From: Chitinophagaceae bacterium
GTDB taxonomy: Bacteria; Bacteroidota; Bacteroidia; Chitinophagales; Chitinophagaceae
Direction of reading: 5' to 3'
Assembly (NCBI GenBank): GCA_947447825.1
Contig: CANFLL010000004.1
Location: 1 to 64,000 of the forward strand
DNA: 64,000 nucleotides
The notes below the pieces were generated by a model, which saw nothing but the letters and a program-made list of their open reading frames with translations, made no database searches and was not told where the DNA came from. Made by a program: the position numbers and the translations under genes. Shown here in pieces: positions 1-9,828 of the stretch (positions are counted from its first letter, which is position 1; each line of letters starts with the position of its first letter).

Positions 1-15
1 AAACTCTCCATTGTA
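1..15 (-). rRNA. 5' extremity of a 16S rRNA gene (minus strand, running off the left edge)
   Basis: Reverse complement of the first bases reads ...TTTACAATGGAGAGTTT, matching the ACAATGGAGAGTTTGATCCTGGCTCAG start of Bacteroidota 16S; long noncoding leader and promoters lie upstream. Confidence 0.75.
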
Positions 16-180
16 AATGAGTTGTTGACCTGACTGTTAATCTCAATAATTAACGGTCTATCTAATTTGTATTTTTTACGCTTTACCTTGTATGATTATC
101 GCTAATCACACCCTGTTGTTTCCTAACTTTCAAAGATCTTTATAACCACTTTTTCAGTTGCTATCCGATTATTTCGGAGT

Positions 181-215
181 GCAAATGTAGGGGTTTATTT
201 TCAATTCAAACAAAA
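181..215 (-). promoter_or_regulatory. Bacteroidota-type promoter (TAnnTTTG -7, TTTG -33) for the rRNA operon
   Basis: Minus strand: TTTGTTTGAATTGAAAATAAACCCCTACATTTGC. Confidence 0.6.
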
Positions 216-348
216 AAAATTTTATTTCTTTTCCCTGAACCTTTTTGACCACTTTTTAGCAACTAGATCTCATCTCATCAAGTACTCAATTTCCTCAACT
301 CAACCGCCTAATCACAACTAAAAGAACTTCCCATTTTTTGTTGGGGGT

Positions 349-381
349 GCAAATATAGAACCCTTTACATTAACAGACAAA
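349..381 (-). promoter_or_regulatory. Second tandem Bacteroidota-type promoter for the rRNA operon
   Basis: Minus strand: TTTGTCTGTTAATGTAAAGGGTTCTATATTTGC; TTTG and TATATTTG separated by 20 nt. Confidence 0.55.
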
Positions 382-1080
382 TTTAATTCTAAATTTCATT
401 CATATTTCTTAAAATATAATTCATTTTATACCTAATTCAAGGCGTTTGGTGCCTTTTAACGCTTGAAATTCCTACCCTGACAATAAAATGGCTTTCTGAA
501 ACCTCTCTTCAAGCTATATATTGTATCTACCATTTTGGTATTACTATCATAGTATTACGATAAATGACCTTGATTAATCTGAAAAAGAGAAAAAGAAAAC
601 AGGCACTGGCTTTTATTGGAGGAGTATCTTCTAAAAACTATAGAATGATACTTGATTCATGCAGAAAAGCTACAGTGAAATTTCAGCATTTAGTTGCTTT
701 AACTGCATTACTAAATATATAGGTATAAGAATAGGGTGGTTTATGGAGAAGTAAAGGGTTTCAACACATAGATTGCATAGGAATATAGAAAACATAGGCT
801 TGGTGCGGGAGAGGGTTAAGAAAAAGAACACATAGAAAATGCTACTGCGTAGCATTGACCAACATTATTCGTAATAAGTTGGATAGAAGATGTAAAGAAT
901 CGGGTGGTTTATTGGACTCTGAAGAAAGGAATGCTTGTTTGAGGACTGGAAGTATTGGAATTTATCGTAAAAAATAGGGATTAAACAATTAGGGACCGCC
1001 TAATTTGATTAAGCAGTCCCTTGATTAATTCTGTGTTTCTATATACATATATATAGTAGTATAGAATTCACTGCATTTAG

Positions 1081-1998
1081 CTATATAACCTGTAACAGTA
1101 TGATTGAAACTTCGTGGGTATCGCCGAGGCTGAATGTAGTTGGGATTGTTTGAGTGACATATCCTGGGCAAGAGTAGGTGACAATGTAGGTGCCTGGGAT
1201 GAATTTTTCTAATTCGGCAATGCCTAAAAGATTTGTGGTGGCGGATTTTATTAAGCCATTGATGTCTATTTCTATTAAAACGCCTAGTAGTGGCTCATTG
1301 GCAGCATTGACGATATTGGCTAAAAGAGCGGTATGCTTAGTTAATCCCCTGAGTTTTTTTGCCGAATCGAAATTGCTTATTACAGAAAGCTTTGCTGAGA
1401 CACCCGATTTGAATCGTCCAAAAATTGATTTTTCTAACAAAAGAATCGTTGAATCTACTAATTTGAAGGCTGCATCTATTTCTTCATTGGATGTTTTATT
1501 GCTGCCAATGATGGTACTTGGACTAGCTATCAGGTTTTGTGCAACTACGATGTATGCTCCAGCGGCAGTCAGTTCGGCTGCAGTAATATCGTATCCTGCA
1601 ATTAGTGCTACACTATTTGCATTTAGTGCGGTTAGTACATTTTGTGCTAGTATGGTCTGCTCAACTTCGGGGATTGAATGAAAAGCACTTTTTTCAATTT
1701 GAAAAGTAGAAAGTAAAGTCTCGCTTGCTGTATCTGCGGCAAAGAGATAGGCGCGATTGGCAAGAGATAAAATGCTATCAATCATATTGGCAAAGTCTCT
1801 GTTTTTGATGATGGTGGCAGGAGAGGATTTGGTGGCCGTGGAGGAGGGCAGTAATACTTTTAGTGCTGTGAAGGCCGCTTTAAAGTCGGTGGCAGACTTT
1901 AATAGTCTTACTAGTCCAGTGAAAAGCACTGAATACGCGAAAAGAAAGTTGACAATCCTGTTATAGGATGAGAATTTTGCTGCTTGAATCTTTGTCAT
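1081..1998 (-). CDS. Hypothetical protein: helical N-terminal region plus C-terminal carboxypeptidase-regulatory-like (Ig-fold) domain
   Basis: 305 aa ORF; C-terminus NAANEPLLGVLIEIDINGLIKSATTNLLGIAELEKFIPGTYIVTYSCPGYVTQTI resembles CarboxypepD_reg-like domains. Confidence 0.7.
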   Translation of the reverse strand: MTKIQAAKFSSYNRIVNFLFAYSVLFTGLVRLLKSATDFKAAFTALKVLLPSSTATKSSPATIIKNRDFANMIDSILSLANRAYLFAADTASETLLSTFQIEKSAFHSIPEVEQTILAQNVLTALNANSVALIAGYDITAAELTAAGAYIVVAQNLIASPSTIIGSNKTSNEEIDAAFKLVDSTILLLEKSIFGRFKSGVSAKLSVISNFDSAKKLRGLTKHTALLANIVNAANEPLLGVLIEIDINGLIKSATTNLLGIAELEKFIPGTYIVTYSCPGYVTQTIPTTFSLGDTHEVSIILLQVI

Positions 1999-2166
1999 AA
2001 TAGATGTTTTATTTATTAAAAATTTGAATTTGATTATTGATTTATTGAATTGAATGATATTAATGATTGATTACCTTGATTTCAATGGATTTGAGACCAT
2101 AATTTTTATGAAATAGCCGCTTTTTTTTAGTGAGATGATGGGAAATAGAGGGAAATAGATGTTGAT

Positions 2167-2334
2167 TTTTTGAAGTGTGATACAGTCTTTTTGAAGTTGG
2201 CAGGGTTTTATTCGTCAAATTGTATGCTACCCTGTCACACAAAAACGCTTCCCACGAACGTGTGTATGCTACCCTGTCAGTTCGATAAAACCTTTTTTGT
2301 GTTGTGAGTAGTTTATTTGAAGTAGAATGAGCCA
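2167..2334. repeat. Degenerate array with 21/42-nt phasing
   Basis: TGTATGCTACCCTGTCA at 2221 and 2263 (42 apart); TTTGAAG motifs with GAAG at 2172, 2193 and 2319 (21 and 126 = 6x21 apart). Confidence 0.5.
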
Positions 2335-3224
2335 AATTTAGTAGTAATAAAACTGGCAGCGAGGTATGGGGATACATCTTTTTGACCGGATGGGTGTGCA
2401 TGAAAGCAACTAACAAAATAGATGTATATATATGTAGGACGTAAAGATGGACTATTTAATTGATAGTGTAGGTTTTATTTGTGGAGGGAAGGAGGGGGAA
2501 GAGATAAGGAGGAGATAGGGAAAGAGGAAAAGAGTGCTGGAGGGGATAGGAGAAGAGGAGTGGAGGAGAAGAGGGAAAGAGAAGAAAGGTAAGAAAATTG
2601 GCACAAAAGCACTATGACTAAAAGAAGGATAAGAGGGAAAGAGGGAATAGGAAAAGAGTGGTGTTTAAAAAGAATATTAAACATTGTATTATTGTGATGG
2701 CTAATAGAACATAAACAAGTTTAAAAATATGGGATTTTGTTTACAGACATTACCAAAAGGAACACTTAGAACCTGGGTTATTTGTTTTGAAGTATTTCTA
2801 AATTCTACAACATTATTATCTTGTATCCTTTGTGTTTCCTTTGTGACCTAGGTGGTAACGTTTCTGAGTATTAAACCATTTGAAGACTCTACATCTTTGT
2901 GATTTTTGTTTTTTCCTGTTTTCCTTTGTGATTAAATATCCTGAGTTGAATTGAAACCAATAGGGTTTGGCATGTTTCAAAAATTCAGGATGGTGCATGA
3001 CGCATACTTTAGTCTCAGCACTATTTTTACCTTATTAGTATAATAGTTTGAAGAAGATACTACAATATATTAAAATAGTATTTTATTTCATTAAAATGGT
3101 TGGTTAAATATGAAAAATACCATCAGTTAGTAAGTTACTTTCATGCTTTTAATTTTTTGATTGCTGTCAATAAACGAATGACTTGATTCTTGCTCTATTA
3201 ACGATGTTATATAAAATTTTTCGA

Positions 3225-4841
3225 ATGAAATTTACACTTTTACTAAGCTTGTCAACGTGTTTCACGATGGCAACAATTGCCCAAAATTATTCTTGGAGTA
3301 ATCTGCCCAAAGCGGATTTGCCTACATTTAAAAAGGACACTTTCAATATACTTTCTTATGGAGCGATTGAAGGGGGCAAGAAGTTGAATAGCAAAAGTAT
3401 CAACGATGCCATAAACGCTTGCAATGCCAAGGGGGGAGGAGTGGTGCTTATTCCCAAAGGCACGTGGCTTACTGGGCCAATCGTTTTGAAAAGCAATGTA
3501 AACCTGCACCTCAATCCTTCGGCTTCATTACAGTTTACCGAAGATAAAAATGAATACAAACTGATATTGGGCGACTATGAAGGTCACCCATCGCCACGAA
3601 ACGAGTCGCCTATTTTTGGTAAAGACTTAACCAATGTAGCCATCACGGGCGAAGGAACAATTGACGGACATGGAGATGTTTGGCGAGCCATTAAAAAAGG
3701 GAAAATGTCTACTGCCGAGTGGGAAGGCCTTACTGCATCTAGTGGCGTTTTGAGTGAAAATAAAAGTACTTGGTATCCATCCGAAAGCTATGCAAGAGGC
3801 GCAGCAGAAAAAGATGCTATCGTGCTTCAACCAGGAAAAACGTTGAAAGATTATGAAGGGATGAAAGACTTTTTTCGTCCGAATCTTATTGTTTTAAATA
3901 ACTGCAAAAAGGTATTGTTACAGAATACAACGTTCAAAAACTCGCCCGCTTGGTGTTTACATATTCTTCTATGTACCGATTTAACCGTTCAAGGCGTACA
4001 CGTTGATAATCCTTGGAATGCACAAAATGGCGATGCATTGGATATAGAATCATGTAAAAATGTATTGGTAGAAAACAGCACGTTCAATGCCGGTGATGAT
4101 GGCATCTGTGTAAAATCTGGGCGTGATGCTGACGGTAGAAAGCGTGGCATTGCAACCGAAAACATGGTGGTGCGCAACTGTATAGTATATCGTGCCCACG
4201 GTGGTTTTGTGATAGGAAGCGAAATGTCCGGCGGTGCAAGGAACATTTTTGTATATAACTGTAAGTTTATCGGAACTGATATTGGTCTTCGTTTTAAAAC
4301 AACACGTGGTCGTGGTGGGGTGGTAGAAAATATTTTTATCAAGGATTTGAGTATGAAAAATATTGCGCACGAAGCTATATTGTTCGATATGTATTATGCT
4401 ACAAAAGCCAAGAAAAAAGAGACTATGCCAGTAACGGAAGGCACGCCACAATTCAAAGATTTTTATGTAAACAATGTAACCTGCGATGGTGCCGAAAGAG
4501 CATTATTGATACGTGGTTTGCCAGAGATGAGCATTAAAGGGATTCATTTAGAAAACATTACCTTGAACACTAGAAAAGGATTAGAAATAATAGAAGCGGA
4601 TGGTATTTCGTTAAAGAATATGACTGTGAACTGTGAGGAAACTAACCCATTGGTACATATAGATAATGGTAGTAACATATCGATTGACAACCTAAAATAC
4701 GGAAGTAACACTAGTTTGTTATTTGGTATTGAAGGTGATAAATCTGCGGCTATTAAAGTTTCTGGAACAGATGTTACCACCGCAAAGAAAGCCGACTTTA
4801 CTAACGGAGCTACTGAACAAGCATTGATTATTGCCAAATAA
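3225..4841 (+). CDS. Polygalacturonase, GH28
   Basis: Signal peptide MKFTLLLSLSTCFTMATIAQ; GH28 motifs NTWNAQNGDALDIES-type, AGDDGICVKSG, RAHGGFVIGSE. ORF-track start 3183 is TTG; ATG at 3225 preferred. Confidence 0.93.
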   Translation: MKFTLLLSLSTCFTMATIAQNYSWSNLPKADLPTFKKDTFNILSYGAIEGGKKLNSKSINDAINACNAKGGGVVLIPKGTWLTGPIVLKSNVNLHLNPSASLQFTEDKNEYKLILGDYEGHPSPRNESPIFGKDLTNVAITGEGTIDGHGDVWRAIKKGKMSTAEWEGLTASSGVLSENKSTWYPSESYARGAAEKDAIVLQPGKTLKDYEGMKDFFRPNLIVLNNCKKVLLQNTTFKNSPAWCLHILLCTDLTVQGVHVDNPWNAQNGDALDIESCKNVLVENSTFNAGDDGICVKSGRDADGRKRGIATENMVVRNCIVYRAHGGFVIGSEMSGGARNIFVYNCKFIGTDIGLRFKTTRGRGGVVENIFIKDLSMKNIAHEAILFDMYYATKAKKKETMPVTEGTPQFKDFYVNNVTCDGAERALLIRGLPEMSIKGIHLENITLNTRKGLEIIEADGISLKNMTVNCEETNPLVHIDNGSNISIDNLKYGSNTSLLFGIEGDKSAAIKVSGTDVTTAKKADFTNGATEQALIIAK

Positions 4842-4847
4842 CAACAC

Positions 4848-5864
4848 ATGAAATTGAGTAAATTATTTGTCGCATTTCTTTATTGCCTACTAGGTTTATT
4901 GCCAATGGCAATGGGCCAAAAGCCAACTTATCCAAGTGAGTTGGTTGTATCGCAAGATGGAAGCGGCAATTTTACGACTATTCAGGAAGCGGTAAATTCA
5001 GTTAGAGATTTGTTGCAGCAACGGGTAACCATCCACATTAAGAAAGGAATTTATCACGAGAAGCTCATCATTCCTTCATGGAAAACTAAGATTTCTTTGA
5101 TAGGAGATGACAAGGAAAACACCATCGTTACCAATAGCGATTATTCTGGCAAAGCTTTTCCTAGTGGCAAAGATGTTTTTGGCAAGGATAAGTTTAGCAC
5201 CTACACTTCTTTTACTGTTTTGGTGCAGGGCAATGACTTCATTGCAGAAAACCTCACCATCGAAAATGCTGCTGGAGCTGTTGGCCAAGCGGTGGCATTG
5301 CATGTAGAAGGCGACCGTTGCCAAATTAAAAATTGTAAACTATTAGGACATCAAGATACCTTATATGCCGCTACCGAAGGAAGCCGTCAGCTATACCAAG
5401 ATTGCTATATAGAAGGCACTACCGACTTTTTGTTTGGAGAAGCTACCGTGGTATTTCAAAATTGCACCATCAAGAGTTTGACTAATTCTTATATAACGGC
5501 AGCAGCTACTACACCTCGTCAGGCATTTGGATTTGTATTGATAAATTGCAAATTGATTGCAGATTCAAGTGTGAAAAAGGTATTTCTTGGGCGACCATGG
5601 CGGCCGTATGCAAAAACAGTTTACGTTTATTGCGAAATGGGTAGCCACATTCTTGCAGAAGGATGGAACCCGTGGAAAGGCGATGCCATGTGGCCCGATA
5701 AGGAAAAGACAGCTTTTTATGCCGAGTATGGAAATACAGGTGTAGGTGCTTCTACCGATAAAAGGGTTTCATGGTCTAAACAGCTAACAAAGGAAGAGGC
5801 GCAGAAATATACTATTAGTAATATTTTAGGAGGAGTGGATAAATGGAATCCGATGGATAAATAA
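4848..5864 (+). CDS. Pectinesterase, CE8
   Basis: Motifs GHQDTLYA, YIEGTTDFLFGEATVVFQNC, YLGRPW-like FLGRPWRPYAKTVY. Confidence 0.94.
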   Translation: MKLSKLFVAFLYCLLGLLPMAMGQKPTYPSELVVSQDGSGNFTTIQEAVNSVRDLLQQRVTIHIKKGIYHEKLIIPSWKTKISLIGDDKENTIVTNSDYSGKAFPSGKDVFGKDKFSTYTSFTVLVQGNDFIAENLTIENAAGAVGQAVALHVEGDRCQIKNCKLLGHQDTLYAATEGSRQLYQDCYIEGTTDFLFGEATVVFQNCTIKSLTNSYITAAATTPRQAFGFVLINCKLIADSSVKKVFLGRPWRPYAKTVYVYCEMGSHILAEGWNPWKGDAMWPDKEKTAFYAEYGNTGVGASTDKRVSWSKQLTKEEAQKYTISNILGGVDKWNPMDK

Positions 5865-5896
5865 TGTTTTAATACAATAATTTAATAAGCATAAAT

Positions 5897-8800
5897 ATGA
5901 AAAAAGATTACTTCAAATCAATGGTAGTTTTTGCTACCATCTTTCTCGTTGGCATTCATGCTGCCAATGCCCAATTAGTAGCTTTTCCTGGAGCAGAAGG
6001 TTTTGGCAAGTATGCCACAGGTGGAAGAATAGGAACAGTGTATCATGTTACTAATCTTAAAGATGCTGGCGCAGGTTCGCTTCGTGATGCTGTTAGCCAG
6101 CCCAACAGAATTGTAGTGTTTGATACGGCGGGTGTAATAAAAATAACGGCAAGATTGCTTGTTGGTGCTAATATTTATTTGGCTGGGCAAACAGCACCAG
6201 GAGAAGGGATTACGGTGTATGGTAATGGGTGGACGTTTACAAAGTCGAGTAACACAATATGCCGATACATGAAAATAAGGATGGGCATTGTGGGTACTTC
6301 TGGCAAAGATGCGAATGGACTTGATAATGCAACCGACGTTATTTTTGATCATTGTTCAGTTTCGTGGGGAAGGGATGAGAACTTTTCAATCAATTCAACT
6401 ACTGCACAACGTATAACCATTCAAAACTGTATTATTTCTCAAGGGTTATTGACGCACTCTGCTGGTGGATTGATACAAAATGACGGTGGCATTACACTAT
6501 ACAGAAACCTTTATGCTGATAATGGAACTAGAAATAATAAAGTAAAAGGGGTTAACCAATATGTAAATAACATCGTTTATAATTGGAGTGCTGGTGCTTA
6601 TATTATGGGAGGCGATTCGCAAGGAGAGTCATTTGTTAATGTTACGGACAACTGTTTTATCATGGGGCCACTTAAATGTGTATCACCATTTTCCAGAGCT
6701 AACTCTTTATTTCACGTATATGCTTCTGATAACATAAGTGATTCTGACAGAAACGGTGTGCTAAACACTTATCCTATTCAACAGAGTGAATATGTGGGAG
6801 GTCCAGATTTTCAATCGAAACCATATTCCTATCCTTCCTTACCTACTCTGCCTGCCTCTAGCTTGGTAGATAGTTTGTTGCCTAGTGTTGGTGCTTCTCT
6901 TCCTTGCAGAGATTTAGTAGATTATTATGTAGTAAATGAAGTAAAAACTTTTGGGAAAAAAGGAGAATTTATTGCTAGTGAAGACAGGCTTCCTTTTGGT
7001 GCGCCTACCACTTGGAAATTGTGGGGTGGAGCTAAAAGAGTAGATACTGATAATGACGGTATGCCTGATGATTGGGAAAATGCTAATGGAACAAATCCTA
7101 TTGTAGACGATGCAATGGTGATTAGTGCAAATGGCTATGCTAATATAGAAAACTACATAAATGGTATTAATACTAATAGTGCGCAAAATTATTTGAGAGC
7201 ACCTTTAAATTTAAAAGCCGATTCGGCCACTCAAAGTAGTATTTCTCTTTCATGGTTCGATTACACACAAAAAGAATTAGGCTATATAGTTGAACAAAAG
7301 ATTAATGGAAGCTTTGTACAAATAGCAGTAACAGGAATTGATACCAACTATTATAAAGTAACTGGTTTAAAACCTGAAGAAGTGGATACGTTTAGGGTTA
7401 GGGCTTTCAATGCTACAGATACTTCTGCCTATACTAATGTGTTGGTTGCTAAATCTAGACCTATCGAAGTGCCTGTTTTAGATGTAAATACTTTTGCCCC
7501 CGACTTAACCTGGAGTGGTAATGTGAGTAAAGACTGGGATTCAACATCCCTAAATTGGCTAAATGGTGCTTCTGCTGCTTTGTTTGCAGATAGTAGTAAA
7601 CTTCTATTTGGCGAGGCAGGTTCTGCAGGGCAAACAATTAACATAACAGCCCAGATGGGACCAAAAGATATTGTGGTAAACAGTTCGGGTGATTATTCCT
7701 TTACTGGTACTGGTATTATTGCTGGAAATGGATCTATAAACAAAGTAGGAAGCGGAACACTTTCATTGCTTACTGATAATAAATACAAAGGAGCTACAGT
7801 TTTGCATGAGGGTACAATCGTTATTGACAGTCTTGCTAATGGACTGAAAGCAAGTTCCATTGGCGCATCTGCAAATTATGCTTTCAATTGGGTTTTAAAA
7901 GGAGGCAAGATGTCGTACATTGGTGCAAACACGAGTACAGACAGAAGTATGTCATTAGATGCTACAAGCGAATTCAACATTACTAAGTCAACCGTAACAA
8001 TGACTGGCGTAATATCTGGATCAGGCGGACTCATCAAGTCTGGTGCAGGAAGATTGGTACTAAAAAATACAAATCCATATTTGGGTGAAACAACCATAAC
8101 TGGTGGTGTTTTAGAAATAACACCTGTTAGCAGTGCCACGTTAGCAGGAGACATAATTGATAATTGTGTGGCTATTGGTACATCGAATGTATTAAGACTA
8201 CACGGAGGTACTTTTAGAACATCAGGTGGAAGCAGTACTATTTATGAAAATTATCCTATACATATATATGTAGATGATAGTACAGTAAATGGTTTGGAAC
8301 CTTACAGAAATGCCAACTTAAGCTGCACGGTTAGTGGCAATGGCACACTTAATTATGCTATTCCTTATGTACGTGAATTAATACAGGGCGATTGGTCTGA
8401 CTTTACGGGAACATTGGTAGCAAATGGTCTTGCTGCTGGTAATATTTTAATGATAGACAATGGTATAGGATTCCCTAATAACAGAGTGGTTACTGCTGGA
8501 GGAACAAAAATTGCAACTTATCAAAATAATGAGACGCTCTATCTTGGGGGACTATCTGGGCCAGCCGGAACAATGCTATCTACTGGTGGTACTAAAACAG
8601 CTTCTTTCGGAAATGGACACACTACCTACTCTGTTGGAGCTATGGGAACTGATGAAACCTTTAACGGCGTTATAAACGATCAATTATATGGAAACACTAC
8701 CGATGCAAACGGCACTACAACCATTATTAAAGAAGGTACAGGCGTATGGAGATTAACAGGTAAAAACACATACAAGGGTACCACAACCGTTGAAGGCGGT

Positions 8801-9772
8801 TCATTGATCATTAATGGTAGTCATACTGGTACTGGTAGCATTTATGTTTCTCAAGGTATTCTTGCAGGAAAAGGAAATGTTGCTGGGGATGTGTTTGTTC
8901 AAACTGGAGGTACATTGCAATCTGGAGATAGCGCAATAGGAAACTTTACATTAAAAGGTAAGCTAGCTTTGGATTCTGGAAGCGTTGTAGATATTGACAT
9001 TAATAAGGCAAAATCTACTTGGGATAAATTAACCATAACAGGCGCAGTTTCTTTGAACGGTACATTAAAAATAAATAGTACAGATAGTTTTGCTGTAGGT
9101 GATGTGTTTAAAATTTTAGTATTAACCACTTCTCCAGCTACAGGAAACTTTACCAATTTTATTCCTGCAACACCTGGAGATGGACTGGCTTGGTCTTTTT
9201 CTCCAACTACTGGCGAACTAAGTGTTGTTTCTGCATTGCCAGTTAAGCTTATTTCTTTTAGTGGTGCTAATGATAGTAAGGGCAATTTATTGAAATGGAC
9301 AACTTCCAATGAAATTAATCTATCTTCTTACATAATAGAAAGAAGTATAGATGGAAGAAACTTTACAAACATTGGAAATGTAACAGCTAATAAAAATGCT
9401 TCTGCCAATAGTTACAGTTTTGTTGATGCAAATATTTCTGATGCAGCTACTATTTATTACAGATTAAAATCTGTTGATGCTGTTGGATTTTTTGAATACA
9501 GCAAAACCATTGCTATCACTAAAAGCATTAAAAGCTTGTTTAATGTATATCCAAACCCTGTAACCTCAACGATAAATATTTCGCATGGTAAAGCTGGTGC
9601 AAACACTGTTTGTAGACTATATGCCTTAAACGGAAAGCTTATATTAGTACAACAAGTAAAAGAAAACGCCACACAAACATCCATTGATGTATCTAGGCTT
9701 GCAAATGGAAGTTATCAATTAACATTGCTTAATGGATTAGAAAAATCAAGTACAATCATCATTAAAAAATAA
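5897..9772 (+). CDS. Pectate-lyase-like protein with FN3-like, autotransporter-associated beta-strand repeat and T9SS C-terminal regions
   Basis: N-term FPGAEGFGKYATGGRIGTVYHVTNLKDAGAGSLRDAV; repeated G-x-G-T-L/NTYKGTT motifs; C-term NVYPNPVTSTINIS...LANGSYQLTLLNG. Confidence 0.88.
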   Translation: MKKDYFKSMVVFATIFLVGIHAANAQLVAFPGAEGFGKYATGGRIGTVYHVTNLKDAGAGSLRDAVSQPNRIVVFDTAGVIKITARLLVGANIYLAGQTAPGEGITVYGNGWTFTKSSNTICRYMKIRMGIVGTSGKDANGLDNATDVIFDHCSVSWGRDENFSINSTTAQRITIQNCIISQGLLTHSAGGLIQNDGGITLYRNLYADNGTRNNKVKGVNQYVNNIVYNWSAGAYIMGGDSQGESFVNVTDNCFIMGPLKCVSPFSRANSLFHVYASDNISDSDRNGVLNTYPIQQSEYVGGPDFQSKPYSYPSLPTLPASSLVDSLLPSVGASLPCRDLVDYYVVNEVKTFGKKGEFIASEDRLPFGAPTTWKLWGGAKRVDTDNDGMPDDWENANGTNPIVDDAMVISANGYANIENYINGINTNSAQNYLRAPLNLKADSATQSSISLSWFDYTQKELGYIVEQKINGSFVQIAVTGIDTNYYKVTGLKPEEVDTFRVRAFNATDTSAYTNVLVAKSRPIEVPVLDVNTFAPDLTWSGNVSKDWDSTSLNWLNGASAALFADSSKLLFGEAGSAGQTINITAQMGPKDIVVNSSGDYSFTGTGIIAGNGSINKVGSGTLSLLTDNKYKGATVLHEGTIVIDSLANGLKASSIGASANYAFNWVLKGGKMSYIGANTSTDRSMSLDATSEFNITKSTVTMTGVISGSGGLIKSGAGRLVLKNTNPYLGETTITGGVLEITPVSSATLAGDIIDNCVAIGTSNVLRLHGGTFRTSGGSSTIYENYPIHIYVDDSTVNGLEPYRNANLSCTVSGNGTLNYAIPYVRELIQGDWSDFTGTLVANGLAAGNILMIDNGIGFPNNRVVTAGGTKIATYQNNETLYLGGLSGPAGTMLSTGGTKTASFGNGHTTYSVGAMGTDETFNGVINDQLYGNTTDANGTTTIIKEGTGVWRLTGKNTYKGTTTVEGGSLIINGSHTGTGSIYVSQGILAGKGNVAGDVFVQTGGTLQSGDSAIGNFTLKGKLALDSGSVVDIDINKAKSTWDKLTITGAVSLNGTLKINSTDSFAVGDVFKILVLTTSPATGNFTNFIPATPGDGLAWSFSPTTGELSVVSALPVKLISFSGANDSKGNLLKWTTSNEINLSSYIIERSIDGRNFTNIGNVTANKNASANSYSFVDANISDAATIYYRLKSVDAVGFFEYSKTIAITKSIKSLFNVYPNPVTSTINISHGKAGANTVCRLYALNGKLILVQQVKENATQTSIDVSRLANGSYQLTLLNGLEKSSTIIIKK

Positions 9773-9780
9773 TATCACTT

Positions 9781-9818
9781 AGCCTCTACTAGTTACGCAT
9801 TCTGGTAGAGGCTTTTTT
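9781..9818 (+). terminator. Rho-independent-like terminator
   Basis: AGCCTCTAC...GGTAGAGGCTTTTTT hairpin plus T-tract. Confidence 0.7.
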
Positions 9819-9828
9819 AAATTATACA

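Noticed and set aside
2060-2998. ORFs 2060-2416, 2475-2684 and 2816-2998 (minus) as genes
   Set aside because: They overlap a degenerate repeat, a polypurine tract and an intergenic hairpin-type repeat; compositions are low complexity.
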